Assembly: GCF_002234535.1 (NCBI RefSeq)
Contig: NZ_CP022521.1
Location: 3,906,001-3,970,000, forward strand
Origin: Actinoalloteichus hoggarensis
GTDB lineage: Bacteria > Actinomycetota > Actinomycetes > Mycobacteriales > Pseudonocardiaceae
Reading direction: 5' to 3'
DNA: 64,000 bases
Part shown: positions 27,646 through 36,349 of the stretch, piece after piece
Position numbering within the stretch: the first letter of the stretch is position 1
Layout: each line of letters begins with the position of its first letter
The notes under the pieces: model-generated
Told to the model about the DNA's origin: nothing
Database searches by the model: none
Seen by the model: the letters and a program-made list of their open reading frames with translations, nothing else
Translations under genes and position numbers: made by a program

Positions 27646-29342
27646 GCAGCACGGAGCGCACCGACGTCCTCGTGATCGGCAGCGGGTTCGGCGGCGCCGT
27701 GACCGCGTATCACCTGGCGGCAGGCGGGGCGAAGGTGGTGGTCCTCGAACGCGGGCCCTGGCTGACGGGCGAGGAGTTCGACCACGACTTCAAACTCGGC
27801 TCGTCGTACACGAGGGTGTTCGACTTCGTCGTCGGCGACGGGATGAGCCTGCTGGGCGGCAACTGCGTCGGCGGCGGCAGCGTCGTGTACTTCGCGGCGA
27901 TGCCGAGGGCCCCCCGGTTCGCCTTCGAACGCCACGGCGGCATCGGACGCCGCATGTGGCCCGCGGCGATCAGCCGGGACACCCTGGACCCGTGGTATGA
28001 CAGGGTGTCGGAGGCACTGCCGGTGACGCGGCAGACCTGGGACGACGTCAGCTACGCCGCAGGGCTCTTCGGCGCCGCCTGCTCACACGCGGGCCGCACC
28101 GCCAATCCGGTCCCCGTCGCGATCGACACGGCGCTGTGCACCAACTGCAACTGGATGATGGCGGGCTGCCGTTTCGACGCCAAACGCTCCCTGTTGTTGA
28201 ACTATCTGCCCGCCGCCGTCGCCCACGGCGCCGAGATCCGGCCGCTGCACGAGGTGCAGCGCCTGTCCAGGACAGACGACGGGGACTACCGAGTCCACTA
28301 CGACACGATCGACGCCGAGGACTACCGGATCAGCACCGGCAGCGGCACGATCGACGCCCGGATCGTCGTGCTGGCGGCGGGCGCGGGCGCCACGCCGATG
28401 ATCCTGCAACGCTCCGAGGCGACGCTGGGCCCGATGCCGCACGCGGTCGGACGCTACTTCTCCGGCAACGGGGAACGGCTCAACACCGCGGTCGTCGACG
28501 AGGAACGCGCCCACGAGCTGTTCGGCCTGTCCCGCCCCGACGGCCGGGTCTACGCGGCGAATCAGATCGGTCGAGGCCCCGCCGTGGCCAGCTGGGACGA
28601 TCTCGACGGCACCAAGCCGGAGTACTCCCGCTTCTCCCTGGAGCAGCTCTACTTCCCGCCCGGTCTCGGCACGATCCTGGCGCAGACGCCCGACCCGACC
28701 GGCGCGACCTGGTTCGGGCCGAGGAAGAAGGAGCTGCTGCGGCGATGGCCGTCGTGGCTCACGATCTTCGCCATGACCGAGGACGACAACGAGGGCGTCT
28801 TCGGGCCGCCGCCGCCCACGGGCAACGCCTACCGCATCTCCCAGCAGATGCTCGGGCGCGGCACCCTCTCGTACCGGCCCACGGCGAACACTCTGCGCGG
28901 CTGGGCCGCGTCGGACGCCGAGATCAAGCGGATCATGGAGCGCGACGGCCTGTCGACGGTGCTGCCCTGGACCAACGACGTCGTCGGCGCCTACACGGTC
29001 CACCCGTTGGCCTCGTGTCGCCTCGGCGACGACCCCGCGACCTCGGCGCTGGACGACCGCCACGAACTGCGCGGGCATCCGGGCGTCTTCGTCACCGACG
29101 GCTCCGCGGTGCCCGGCGCTCTCACGGTCAATCCGGCGCTGACCATCGCGGCGCTCGCCGAGCGTGCCGTTCCCGGGATCGTCCGCGCCGCACGCGAGCG
29201 CGGCGTCGCGGTGACCTACGGGGCACCGGGGCCGGGCGGGGAGACGAGCGGGCGGGCGGCGACGGCCCGCGCGGCGGCGACGCTGTTCGAGCGGCCCGGT
29301 CACGACGGTCGCGTGATCACCTCGCCGGGTGAGACGGGGTGA
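27642..29342 (+). CDS. GMC-family FAD oxidoreductase (E9-like)
   Basis: A 566-residue glucose-methanol-choline-type flavoprotein of the cholesterol-oxidase/dehydrogenase branch. The FAD motif IGSGFGG is at residues 12-18, the FAD-contact GNCVGGGSVVYFAAMP near 75-90, and the C-terminal HPLASCRLGDD and DGSAVPGALTVNPALTIAAL carry the family His/Asn region. A cysteine set C166-C169-C176 (CTNCNWMMAGC) is unusual and could bind metal or form disulfides. It is coupled to the preceding gene by a 4-base overlap. Its 3' end runs 43 bases into the convergent HxlR gene. It is probably the E9-type oxidoreductase of enediyne core maturation. Confidence 0.9.
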   Translation: MSSTERTDVLVIGSGFGGAVTAYHLAAGGAKVVVLERGPWLTGEEFDHDFKLGSSYTRVFDFVVGDGMSLLGGNCVGGGSVVYFAAMPRAPRFAFERHGGIGRRMWPAAISRDTLDPWYDRVSEALPVTRQTWDDVSYAAGLFGAACSHAGRTANPVPVAIDTALCTNCNWMMAGCRFDAKRSLLLNYLPAAVAHGAEIRPLHEVQRLSRTDDGDYRVHYDTIDAEDYRISTGSGTIDARIVVLAAGAGATPMILQRSEATLGPMPHAVGRYFSGNGERLNTAVVDEERAHELFGLSRPDGRVYAANQIGRGPAVASWDDLDGTKPEYSRFSLEQLYFPPGLGTILAQTPDPTGATWFGPRKKELLRRWPSWLTIFAMTEDDNEGVFGPPPPTGNAYRISQQMLGRGTLSYRPTANTLRGWAASDAEIKRIMERDGLSTVLPWTNDVVGAYTVHPLASCRLGDDPATSALDDRHELRGHPGVFVTDGSAVPGALTVNPALTIAALAERAVPGIVRAARERGVAVTYGAPGPGGETSGRAATARAAATLFERPGHDGRVITSPGETG

Positions 29343-29755
29343 GAACAGCGTGAACAGTGCAGCATGGTCGCCACCTGCCCGCCGCACGCGGCATGCTCGG
29401 CGACGCGCGGTGGTCCCGCCTCGTCGGCCAGGTGTCGATCACCCCATTCCATCAACGCCGTGACCACGGTGGCCAGCTCCCGTCCCCTGGGGGTGATGCG
29501 GTACTCATGTCGCACCGGGCGGTCCTGATACGGGACCCGGTCCAGCACGCCGTGTTCGACGAGGCGGTGGAGACGGTCGGTCAGGACGTTCCTGGCGATC
29601 GCCAGCTGGTCGAGGAACCGGTCGAAACGGGTGACCCCGTGCAGCGCCTCGCGCACGATGAGCAGGGTCCAGCGCTCACCCACCACTTCGAGAGTGCGGG
29701 CAACCGAGCAACGCTGGTCGTAGGTCCGTCTCAGCACCTGATCGATGCTAACCAT
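29300..29755 (-). CDS. HxlR-family transcriptional regulator (SgcE1-like)
   Basis: A 151-residue winged-helix HxlR protein: CSVARTLEVVGERWTLLIVR, then RFDRFLDQLAIARNVLTDRL as recognition region and EYRITPRGRELATVV as wing. It is shifted from typical HxlR members by a C-terminal tail with three Cys and a His (CGG, CSRCSH), possibly a redox or metal site. The start is the ATG at 29755; the ribosome site is poor. It is divergent from the CMD gene 59 bases away and converges on the GMC gene. C-1027 has an HxlR-type regulator (SgcE1), so a pathway role is plausible. Confidence 0.85.
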   Translation of the reverse strand: MVSIDQVLRRTYDQRCSVARTLEVVGERWTLLIVREALHGVTRFDRFLDQLAIARNVLTDRLHRLVEHGVLDRVPYQDRPVRHEYRITPRGRELATVVTALMEWGDRHLADEAGPPRVAEHAACGGQVATMLHCSRCSHPVSPGEVITRPS

Positions 29756-29814
29756 TCCCTGGGGGTCGCTACCGCACGTCGAGTGAGTTGTCTGACGAAA
29801 CCAAGGAGGCGGCG

Positions 29815-30888
29815 ATGACCGGACCGTTCATCAGATCGGCATCACGCAGGGCGCTGAACCGGACGCGGCACATCAGTCCCGTGCCGCCGTCCGCGGCCGT
29901 CGGGATGGTCGCCGACGTCTACCGGCAGGTGGAACGCGAGTTCGGCCTGCTGGCCCCGCCGATCGCGGTGCACTCGCCCTCGCCCGCCGTGCTGGCCGCG
30001 TCCTGGGTGCTGCTGCGCGAGACGCTGCTGGCCGCGGGCGCGGTGGACCGGGCGACCAAGGAGGCGGTCGCGGCGGCGGTGTCACAGAGCAACGCCTGCC
30101 CGTACTGCGTGGAGGTGCACAGCACGACCCTGCGCGGTCTCGGTGCCCGGACGGCGAGCGCGGCGATCGTCGCGGATCGGCCCGCCGACGTCGCGGACGA
30201 CCGCCTGCGCGCCGTCGTCGAGTGGGCTCGCCACGGCGGGACGGCGGACGGGGCGCTGCGCACGGTGCCGCCGCCCGCCGTGCATCGACCGGAGCTGATC
30301 GGCGTGGCGGTGGCGTTCCACTACCTCAACCGCGTCGTCACCGTGTTCCTCGACGACTCCGCGCTGCCGGGTACGACCCCGAGTCTGCGCACCGGACTGG
30401 GCAGACTGCTCAGCCGACACCTCGGCGCCACCGCGGATGCGCGCTGTGCGCCGGGCCGGTCACTGTCGCTGCTGCCCACGGCACCCCTGCCGTCCGAGCT
30501 GTCCTGGGCGGCGGAGAGCCGGCCGGTGGCGGACGCCCTCGCGCGCACCGCGGCCGAGCTGGACCTGGCGGGCGTCCGTGCCGTGCCCGCGTCCGTCCGG
30601 GCGCTGATCGTCGCCGAGCTGGCGGTCTGGCGCGGCGGGCCGCGCGGTCTGAGTCGATCATGGGTGTCGGACGGCGTCGCGAGCCTGCCCGAGGAGGACC
30701 GAGCCGTCGGGCGGCTCGCCCTGCTCGTCGCCTTCGCCCCCTTCCAGGTGGACCCGGCGGTGGTGGCCGACGTGCGACGGCGGCAGGCGAACGACGCCTC
30801 GATCGTCGACGTCACCGCATGGGCGGCCTTCGCCGCCGCCCGGCGAGTCGGCTCGTGGCTGCACGAGGCGGCCGTCCGGACGCGATGA
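29815..30888 (+). CDS. Carboxymuconolactone decarboxylase/AhpD-fold protein
   Basis: A 357-residue AhpD-like protein. The N-terminal domain has the redox/proton-relay motif NACPYCVEVHSTTLRGLG with Cys95, Cys98 and His102. The C-terminal half (about 215-357) looks like a second, degenerate CMD domain without the CxxC. The ATG at 29815 is set by AAGGAGG 5 nt upstream; a TTG 27 bases earlier has none. It lies divergent from the HxlR gene, a common arrangement for regulator and target. Peroxide or quinone handling near a radical-generating warhead is conceivable; the function is unproven. Confidence 0.82.
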   Translation: MTGPFIRSASRRALNRTRHISPVPPSAAVGMVADVYRQVEREFGLLAPPIAVHSPSPAVLAASWVLLRETLLAAGAVDRATKEAVAAAVSQSNACPYCVEVHSTTLRGLGARTASAAIVADRPADVADDRLRAVVEWARHGGTADGALRTVPPPAVHRPELIGVAVAFHYLNRVVTVFLDDSALPGTTPSLRTGLGRLLSRHLGATADARCAPGRSLSLLPTAPLPSELSWAAESRPVADALARTAAELDLAGVRAVPASVRALIVAELAVWRGGPRGLSRSWVSDGVASLPEEDRAVGRLALLVAFAPFQVDPAVVADVRRRQANDASIVDVTAWAAFAAARRVGSWLHEAAVRTR

Positions 30889-31236
30889 CCCGCGCGGCGA
30901 CCCGGTGCGGCAGGACGAGGCCGACGGACGGGCGGTCGACGGTTCGGCGTGTCACTCGGCGACACCGTCGACGTGGCGTGCTCGGGAAGGTGTTTCTCCG
31001 AGATTGCCCATTACGCCCCGAGTTCCACGGAGACCTTCATTCTCGGTTCCCCCGACACTACGGTGAGGTGAGCCGAGGAGGACGCCGGGGTATTCCCACA
31101 CCGCGCCGATTCGACGGCGTCGTGCGCCGCGGAGATCGGTCCCATTCGGCTGCGATGACGTGCGGATTCCCTCGGTCACGAATCGACGACGTGATCGACG
31201 GCGCGTCCGCTGCCGTTTCGACGAGTCAGGAGAACG
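30889..31236. other. Intergenic, no gene seen
   Basis: This 348-base stretch lies upstream of the HxxEH membrane protein. It is moderately less GC-rich from 30990 on, suggesting a promoter, but no consensus pair is recognisable. Confidence 0.4.
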
Positions 31237-31845
31237 ATGATGTCGACGTCGATGGTGCGTAGACGGGTTCCCCGGCCCGGCAGTCTGTTGGAGACGCTGA
31301 ACACGAGTCGGCATGGCGCCGCCTTGGCGATCTACGGCATCGTGGTCCTACTGCACTGGGTGGAACACCTGGCGCAGGCCGCGCAGATCTATCTCTGGGA
31401 CTGGCCGATTCCGGAGGCGGGCGGCGCACTGGGTCTGGTGTTTCCCTCGCTGGTGCAGAACGAGCTGCTCCACTATGGGTTCGCACTGATCATGATCGTA
31501 GCGTTCTTCATGCTGCGCCACGGTTTCACCGGGCGATCTCGGACCTGGTGGGGAATCGCGCTCGGCATTCAGTTCTGGCATCACATCGAACACCTGCTGC
31601 TGCTCATCCAGTCATGGAGCGGCGCCTATCTGCTGGGCAAGTCGGTCCCGACGAGCATGATCCAGCTGTTGATCCCGAGGGTGGAGCTGCACCTGCTCTA
31701 CAACGCGATCGTCTTCGCTCCGATGGTGGTGGCGATGGTGCTGCATCGACGAGCGACGACGGCCGAGCAGGCGATGATGCGGTGCGACTGCGCCCACCCG
31801 CCCGCACGGCGAGACCGCAGGGCCTCGGCACGGGCGTCGGTGTGA
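31237..31845 (+). CDS. Four-helix membrane protein with HxxEH histidine motifs
   Basis: A 202-residue protein with about four membrane segments (residues 29-48, 74-93, 105-125, 141-169). Each carries histidines near its end: His40/His44 (LHWVEHLAQ), His79 (ELLHYGF), His115/116/119 (FWHHIEH) and His152 (RVELHLLYN), with Glu43, Glu76, Glu118 and Glu150 nearby. This pattern suggests a membrane-embedded metal or heme site. I do not recognise the family. AGGAG lies 4 nt before this ATG (7 nt before the next ATG). The downstream membrane gene overlaps its stop by 4 bases, so the pair likely works together. Confidence 0.75.
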   Translation: MMSTSMVRRRVPRPGSLLETLNTSRHGAALAIYGIVVLLHWVEHLAQAAQIYLWDWPIPEAGGALGLVFPSLVQNELLHYGFALIMIVAFFMLRHGFTGRSRTWWGIALGIQFWHHIEHLLLLIQSWSGAYLLGKSVPTSMIQLLIPRVELHLLYNAIVFAPMVVAMVLHRRATTAEQAMMRCDCAHPPARRDRRASARASV

Positions 31846-33401
31846 TCGGGGCGATCCTCCTGGCCGCGGACTCCGCTCCGCAGGCGGCGGTGGTCGGCGG
31901 GCACGGTCACGGAGGCTCGCCGACACCCGCCGGAGCGCTCGGGCTGACGCTCGCGCTCCTGACGACGACGATCGTCGCCGCCGCGGCGGGGCTGCTCCGT
32001 CCCGCCTCGCGGCTGGACCGGCGCGGCACGACCGCGCTGGCCACGACGGCAGCACTCGGCGGAATCCTCTCGCTGCTGTTCACCGACGCTTCGTGGATCC
32101 CCGACCCGATGGCCTTCCTGCTGCTGGTCTGTCTGGGCGCCCCGGTGTCGCTGGCGTTCTCCCGCACCCGGCCGGGGCTGTCCGGACTCACCATGACCGC
32201 GCTCGTCCTCACGACGTCGGTGGCCGTGGGGGCGCAGGCGGCAGGCCTGCTCGCCGTCGTCGAGCCGCCCGACGCCGTCGCCGACACGGCGGTGCTCGCG
32301 GCGTTCGCCGCCGTGACCTGGCTGATGGTCTGCACTCCGACGGGGAGACGCTCGGCGTTGGTCGTGCGTGTCAGCGGCATCGTGGCCTCGGTCGCCCTGC
32401 TCGCGGGTACGGCGCAGGTGATCGTGCTCGGTCGGCTCGACGTTCCCGTGACCGGCCAGCCGCTGCTGGTCTCGGCGCCGGTCGGCGGACGGGCGGTGGA
32501 CCTGCTGATCGTGCCGCACCGGCCGGGGCCGAACCTGGTCCATGTCGGGGCGGCCGACGTGTCGGTCGGGACGTCGCCCTCCACGATGGTGCCCGCCACG
32601 GCCCGGCCCGGTGCGCCGGGCGGGTGGGCGCTGATCGAGCTGGCCGAGGGGCGGGACCGGCTGCGGGTGGAGGTCGAGGGGCGGGTGGGGACGGTGTCGG
32701 TCGACCCCGGCGAGGAGCCCTGGGACGGCCCGGACCCGCGTGATCCCGACGCGCCGGAGTACGCGAGCGCGGTGCTGGGGCAGGCGTTGATCGATCCCCG
32801 TGTCGCCGTCCCCCGGCCCTCGGCCGAGCTGACGGCCGACGACGCGGCGGAGCTGGGTTCGCTCATGCGGTCGTTGGCGGGGCGCACGATCGAGATCGTC
32901 GGCGACGACTCGCCTCGATCCGCTCAGGCGACGCGAGTGCTACGAAATCAGGCGGCCCGCCACGGAGTGACGGTGCGGGACGAGCCGACCGAGTCGGTGA
33001 CCGACGTCGTGGTGGTCGCGGGCTGGACCGGAGCCGCCGCGGCGCGGCGATCGGCATCGCGCGCCGCGGAGCCGCGATCGCTGCACCTGGCCCCGTGGCT
33101 GGTGACCTCGACGCTGCTGTCGACGACGGAGGTGGAGCAGACCTTCCCACTCCGACACGCGCCGGACGATCCGGCCGTTCGTCGTCATCTCCTGGCGCTG
33201 CCCGCGGACTTCCGGGCCGCGGCGCCCACGGCCGTCGCGTTCGACACGTGGCGGACCGCGATCCGATATCCGACGACGCCGACGAATCGGCGGTACCGGA
33301 TGAGCGAGTCGCCGGGCGTGCCCGATCCCGAACAGCCGGGGTGGCTGCGCGCGGAGAGCCTCACGCCCGCCTTCGGCGCGTCGCCTCGGCCGGGGCGCTG
33401 A
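31842..33401 (+). CDS. Polytopic membrane protein with CopD/YtkA-like exported domain
   Basis: A 519-residue protein: six to seven membrane segments over residues 1-192, then a large extracytoplasmic part. The N-terminal GGHGHGG is a short His-rich stretch. Residues about 205-290 (VPHRPGPNLVHVGAADVSVG, then VEVEGRVGTVSV) resemble the beta-sandwich that ends CopD/YcnJ copper proteins. Residues 330-519 are a mixed alpha/beta domain I cannot place. The GTG at 31842 overlaps the previous stop (GTGA), which fixes the start. Copper or heme handling with the His-rich neighbour is a reasonable guess, not shown. Confidence 0.7.
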   Translation: MIGAILLAADSAPQAAVVGGHGHGGSPTPAGALGLTLALLTTTIVAAAAGLLRPASRLDRRGTTALATTAALGGILSLLFTDASWIPDPMAFLLLVCLGAPVSLAFSRTRPGLSGLTMTALVLTTSVAVGAQAAGLLAVVEPPDAVADTAVLAAFAAVTWLMVCTPTGRRSALVVRVSGIVASVALLAGTAQVIVLGRLDVPVTGQPLLVSAPVGGRAVDLLIVPHRPGPNLVHVGAADVSVGTSPSTMVPATARPGAPGGWALIELAEGRDRLRVEVEGRVGTVSVDPGEEPWDGPDPRDPDAPEYASAVLGQALIDPRVAVPRPSAELTADDAAELGSLMRSLAGRTIEIVGDDSPRSAQATRVLRNQAARHGVTVRDEPTESVTDVVVVAGWTGAAAARRSASRAAEPRSLHLAPWLVTSTLLSTTEVEQTFPLRHAPDDPAVRRHLLALPADFRAAAPTAVAFDTWRTAIRYPTTPTNRRYRMSESPGVPDPEQPGWLRAESLTPAFGASPRPGR

Positions 33402-33603
33402 CCGGCGGAGGCGGCGACGGCCGGGTGGGACTCCCTCTCGTCGTAGAACCCGATCGCGGCCCGCCGAAACGGACCGGGCGAAATCGGACGATCGGACGGT
33501 CTCGCCCTTTCGTTCACCGCCTGCGCTAATCCGTCGGACGACGCGCGCCCGTATTCGAGATCCGTGTCGACACGCCCGGAATCGATCGAGTCGCCGCCGC
33601 ATG

Positions 33604-33617
33604 CTTGCCTTGGCAAG
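33604..33617 (+). promoter_or_regulatory. Operator-like inverted repeat
   Basis: CTTGCC-TT-GGCAAG is a perfect 6+2+6 palindrome about 276 bases before the GSDH gene. A regulator site is inferred. Confidence 0.3.
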
Positions 33618-33644
33618 GAACGTGTCCCTATGGTGGACGCATCC

Positions 33645-33660
33645 GGGAAAGCGCTTACCG
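33645..33660 (+). promoter_or_regulatory. LacI-type operator candidate
   Basis: GGGAAAGCGCTTACCG has the palindromic core AAGCGCTT with a central CG, as in LacI/GalR-family operators that control sugar genes. It lies upstream of the putative sugar dehydrogenase; no LacI gene is in the window. Confidence 0.35.
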
Positions 33661-33892
33661 AAAATCGCGTGAGTATTCGAGCAAGAAGATTTCGGCGAAC
33701 CACTCCGCGGCGACGGCCACGATCCCGACAGAACCGGGCGACGGCCGTGCGGCGCGGACGTCCTGACCCGCCTTCGGTCCGATCGACCCGTCGTGCTTCC
33801 GCGCACCGGAACGCGTCGGGGTCGACGGTGCTCGAAGGCGCGGACCGTGTCGACCGCCACCGGCGTCGACCGACACCAACCGCAGGGATGGA

Positions 33893-36238
33893 GTGAGAGC
33901 AGTGGGCAAGCGCAGCTGGTGGGTCCCCGTGCTGACCGCGATGGCGGTCACGGCGACCCTGCCCGCGCCGGCGACGGCGACAGGCGTCGAGACGGCGTCG
34001 TCCGCCGCCGCCTCGGCCGACGAGGCGATCAGGGACCCGATCCCCGAGGACCCGATCCAGTCCCGCCTCGGACTGGTCCTCGAGGAGTACGTGCGACTCC
34101 CGGCGACGGAGGCGACGCCGCCCGCGACCGACCCCCGGTTGATCCGACACAACAGGATCAACTTCATCGGCGAGGTGCCCGACGGGACGGGGCGCCACTA
34201 CGTCCCCGATCTCAACGGGCCGCTCTACCTCATCGACGAGGGACGCGAGCACCTCTACCTGGACTTCTCCGAGCGTTTCGAGCACTTCTTCTCCGGCCGA
34301 GGCATGGGCAGCGGCTTCGGCTTCGTCACCTTCCACCCGGAGTTCGCCGACAACGGCCGCTTCTACACGGTGCACAGCGAGAACGAGAAGGCGATCGAGA
34401 GCGAGGAGCCCACCTACCCGAATCAGCCGAACTCGGTCGTGCAGAGCGTCGTCACCGAGTGGACCGCCCACGATCCCGCCGCCGACGAGTTCGCCGGAAC
34501 GCGACGGGAGATCTTCCGCTTCGGCTTCGCCACCTACATCCACGCCGTCCAGCAGATCGACTTCAACACCACCGCGAAGCCGGGCGACGAGGACTACGGC
34601 CTGCTGTACCTCGCCGTCGGCGACGGCGGACTCGGCGTCCGCTCCGACGTCGCGCAGGAGATGGACAACCCCGCGGGCAAGATCCTGCGCATCGACCCGG
34701 CGGGCACCGACGGCCCGAACGGCCGCTACGGCATTCCCGAGTCCAATCCGTTCGTCGACACCCCCGGCGCGCTCGGCGAGATCTACGCGATCGGGATGCG
34801 CGACCCGCACCGGTTCACCTGGGACCCCGAGGGCGACAACGCGATGTACCTCGGCCACATCGGCCAGCACGCCATCGAGGCGGTGTACGAGGTGCGGGCG
34901 GGCGACGACTTCGGCTGGAGCAGGCGCGAGGGCGACTACGAGTACCGCCGCGAGGAACAGTGCCATCTCTTCCCGCTGCCCGAGAACGACGCCGAGTTCG
35001 GCTATGTCTATCCGGTGGCCGCCTACGATCACGATCCGCCCGCCAACTGGCCCTGCGACTCCGACAGCGGACACGCGATCTCCGGCGGCCAGGTGTATCG
35101 CGGAACGGACCTGCCCCGACTGCGCGGCAAGTACGTCTTCGGTGACCTGGTCGACGGCAAGGTCTTCTACACCGAGGTCGACGAGATGAGGCGCGGCGAG
35201 CAGCGGGCGCCGCTGCACGAACTCCAGCTCTTCGACACCGACGGCAACCGGAAGAAGATGACGGACTTCGTCGGTGAGGGCCGCGTCGACCTGCGCTTCG
35301 GCATCGACTCGGACCGCCACCTCTACCTGCTCGCCAAGTCCAACGGCATGATCTGGCGGGTCGTCGACACGAAGCAGGGACCCGGCTCGGAGGTCACCGA
35401 CCGCGTGAGGCGGAACCTGGTGGCCCACTACGACTTCGAGAACCCGTTCGCCGTCGACGGCACGCGGGAGAGCGACCTCGGCTCGTCGAACACCCTGCTG
35501 ACGCTGATCAACGGCGGAGTGGACATGCGCGTCGCCGACGGCGCCTTCCCCGGCAGCAACAACGCGCTACAGGTCAGGCAGGTCGACCCGGAGAACCCGG
35601 GCAACGACGACTGGAAGGCAGGCGTCTGGGACGACGGACCCGACGGTGTGGCCTCCTTCGACGCCTTCAACGGCACCGACGGCGCGACGGTCATGGGCTG
35701 GTTCAAGATGACCGGCGAGAACCCCGCACCCGACTCCAACACCACCGACCCCGACGATCGCTACAACGCGGTCGGCCTGGCGGGCATCCTCTCCGGAGGC
35801 TCCGACGGGCACGAGGTCCGCGCGTTGCTGGAGTTGATCGAGGTGGACGGCGAGCTGCGGCTCGTCGCGCTGGGCAGGCGCATCGACGGCGGAGCCTCGC
35901 AGACCTTCGCCGCCCGCCAGGACTGGCGTGAGCTGCTCCCGAGGGACGAGTGGGTGCACCTGGCCGCGACGTTCGACTACACCACCGGCGAGATGGCCCT
36001 CTACCGCAATGGAAGGCCGCTGCGCGGCTTCTACACGAATCCCGGCGATCCGTGGGAGGTCGACGGAACGGGCGCCTCCGCGACCAACCCGCGCGGGCTC
36101 AAGATCGGCGGCAGCTTCCCGCGGAACGACCGCGAGCGCAATCCGTGCGACTGTCGGATGGACTCGCTGATGTTCCTGGACACGGCCGCGTCCGGCGCCA
36201 CGATCGCGCAGCAGTACCGACGCTTCCTGCACCACTGA
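33893..36238 (+). CDS. Secreted PQQ-type sugar dehydrogenase (GSDH) fused to LamG domain
   Basis: A 781-residue secreted protein: signal peptide (VPVLTAMAVTATLPAPATA, about 10-30), a six-bladed GSDH/sorbosone dehydrogenase propeller (about 50-500), and a C-terminal laminin-G/concanavalin-like jelly roll (about 515-781: LVAHYDFENPF and WVHLAATFDYTTGEMALYRN). Propeller motifs include YLAVGDGGLG, DNPAGKILRIDP and YAIGMRDPHRFTWD. It probably oxidises a sugar outside the cell with PQQ, the LamG domain binding glycan. The GTG at 33893 is preceded by AGGGA; a GTG at 33902 with GGAG at 8 nt is equally possible. It ends at a strong shared terminator. Confidence 0.88.
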   Translation: MRAVGKRSWWVPVLTAMAVTATLPAPATATGVETASSAAASADEAIRDPIPEDPIQSRLGLVLEEYVRLPATEATPPATDPRLIRHNRINFIGEVPDGTGRHYVPDLNGPLYLIDEGREHLYLDFSERFEHFFSGRGMGSGFGFVTFHPEFADNGRFYTVHSENEKAIESEEPTYPNQPNSVVQSVVTEWTAHDPAADEFAGTRREIFRFGFATYIHAVQQIDFNTTAKPGDEDYGLLYLAVGDGGLGVRSDVAQEMDNPAGKILRIDPAGTDGPNGRYGIPESNPFVDTPGALGEIYAIGMRDPHRFTWDPEGDNAMYLGHIGQHAIEAVYEVRAGDDFGWSRREGDYEYRREEQCHLFPLPENDAEFGYVYPVAAYDHDPPANWPCDSDSGHAISGGQVYRGTDLPRLRGKYVFGDLVDGKVFYTEVDEMRRGEQRAPLHELQLFDTDGNRKKMTDFVGEGRVDLRFGIDSDRHLYLLAKSNGMIWRVVDTKQGPGSEVTDRVRRNLVAHYDFENPFAVDGTRESDLGSSNTLLTLINGGVDMRVADGAFPGSNNALQVRQVDPENPGNDDWKAGVWDDGPDGVASFDAFNGTDGATVMGWFKMTGENPAPDSNTTDPDDRYNAVGLAGILSGGSDGHEVRALLELIEVDGELRLVALGRRIDGGASQTFAARQDWRELLPRDEWVHLAATFDYTTGEMALYRNGRPLRGFYTNPGDPWEVDGTGASATNPRGLKIGGSFPRNDRERNPCDCRMDSLMFLDTAASGATIAQQYRRFLHH

Positions 36239-36250
36239 GGCCGAGGGGAT

Positions 36251-36280
36251 CGACGTCGGGGCCGGACGGCTCCGACGTCG
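36251..36280. terminator. Bidirectional terminator hairpin
   Basis: The arms CGACGTCGGGGCC and GGCTCCGACGTCG pair over 13 bp (one G-T) with a GGAC tetraloop, 12 bases after the GSDH stop. The convergent PASTA gene ends 70 bases to the right, so it can serve both. Confidence 0.65.
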
Positions 36281-36349
36281 CCGCCGCCCCGTGTGCTCGT
36301 CCGACGCGGACGGCCGCGGGGCGCGTCGGCGGGTATGAGAGATCGGCGT

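Larger units (their letters stand above)
33402..33892. other. Upstream region of the GSDH-LamG gene
   Basis: This 491-base non-coding stretch contains two palindromes listed separately (33604-33617 and 33649-33656) and a less GC-rich section around 33640-33720. No small gene is supported. Confidence 0.45.
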
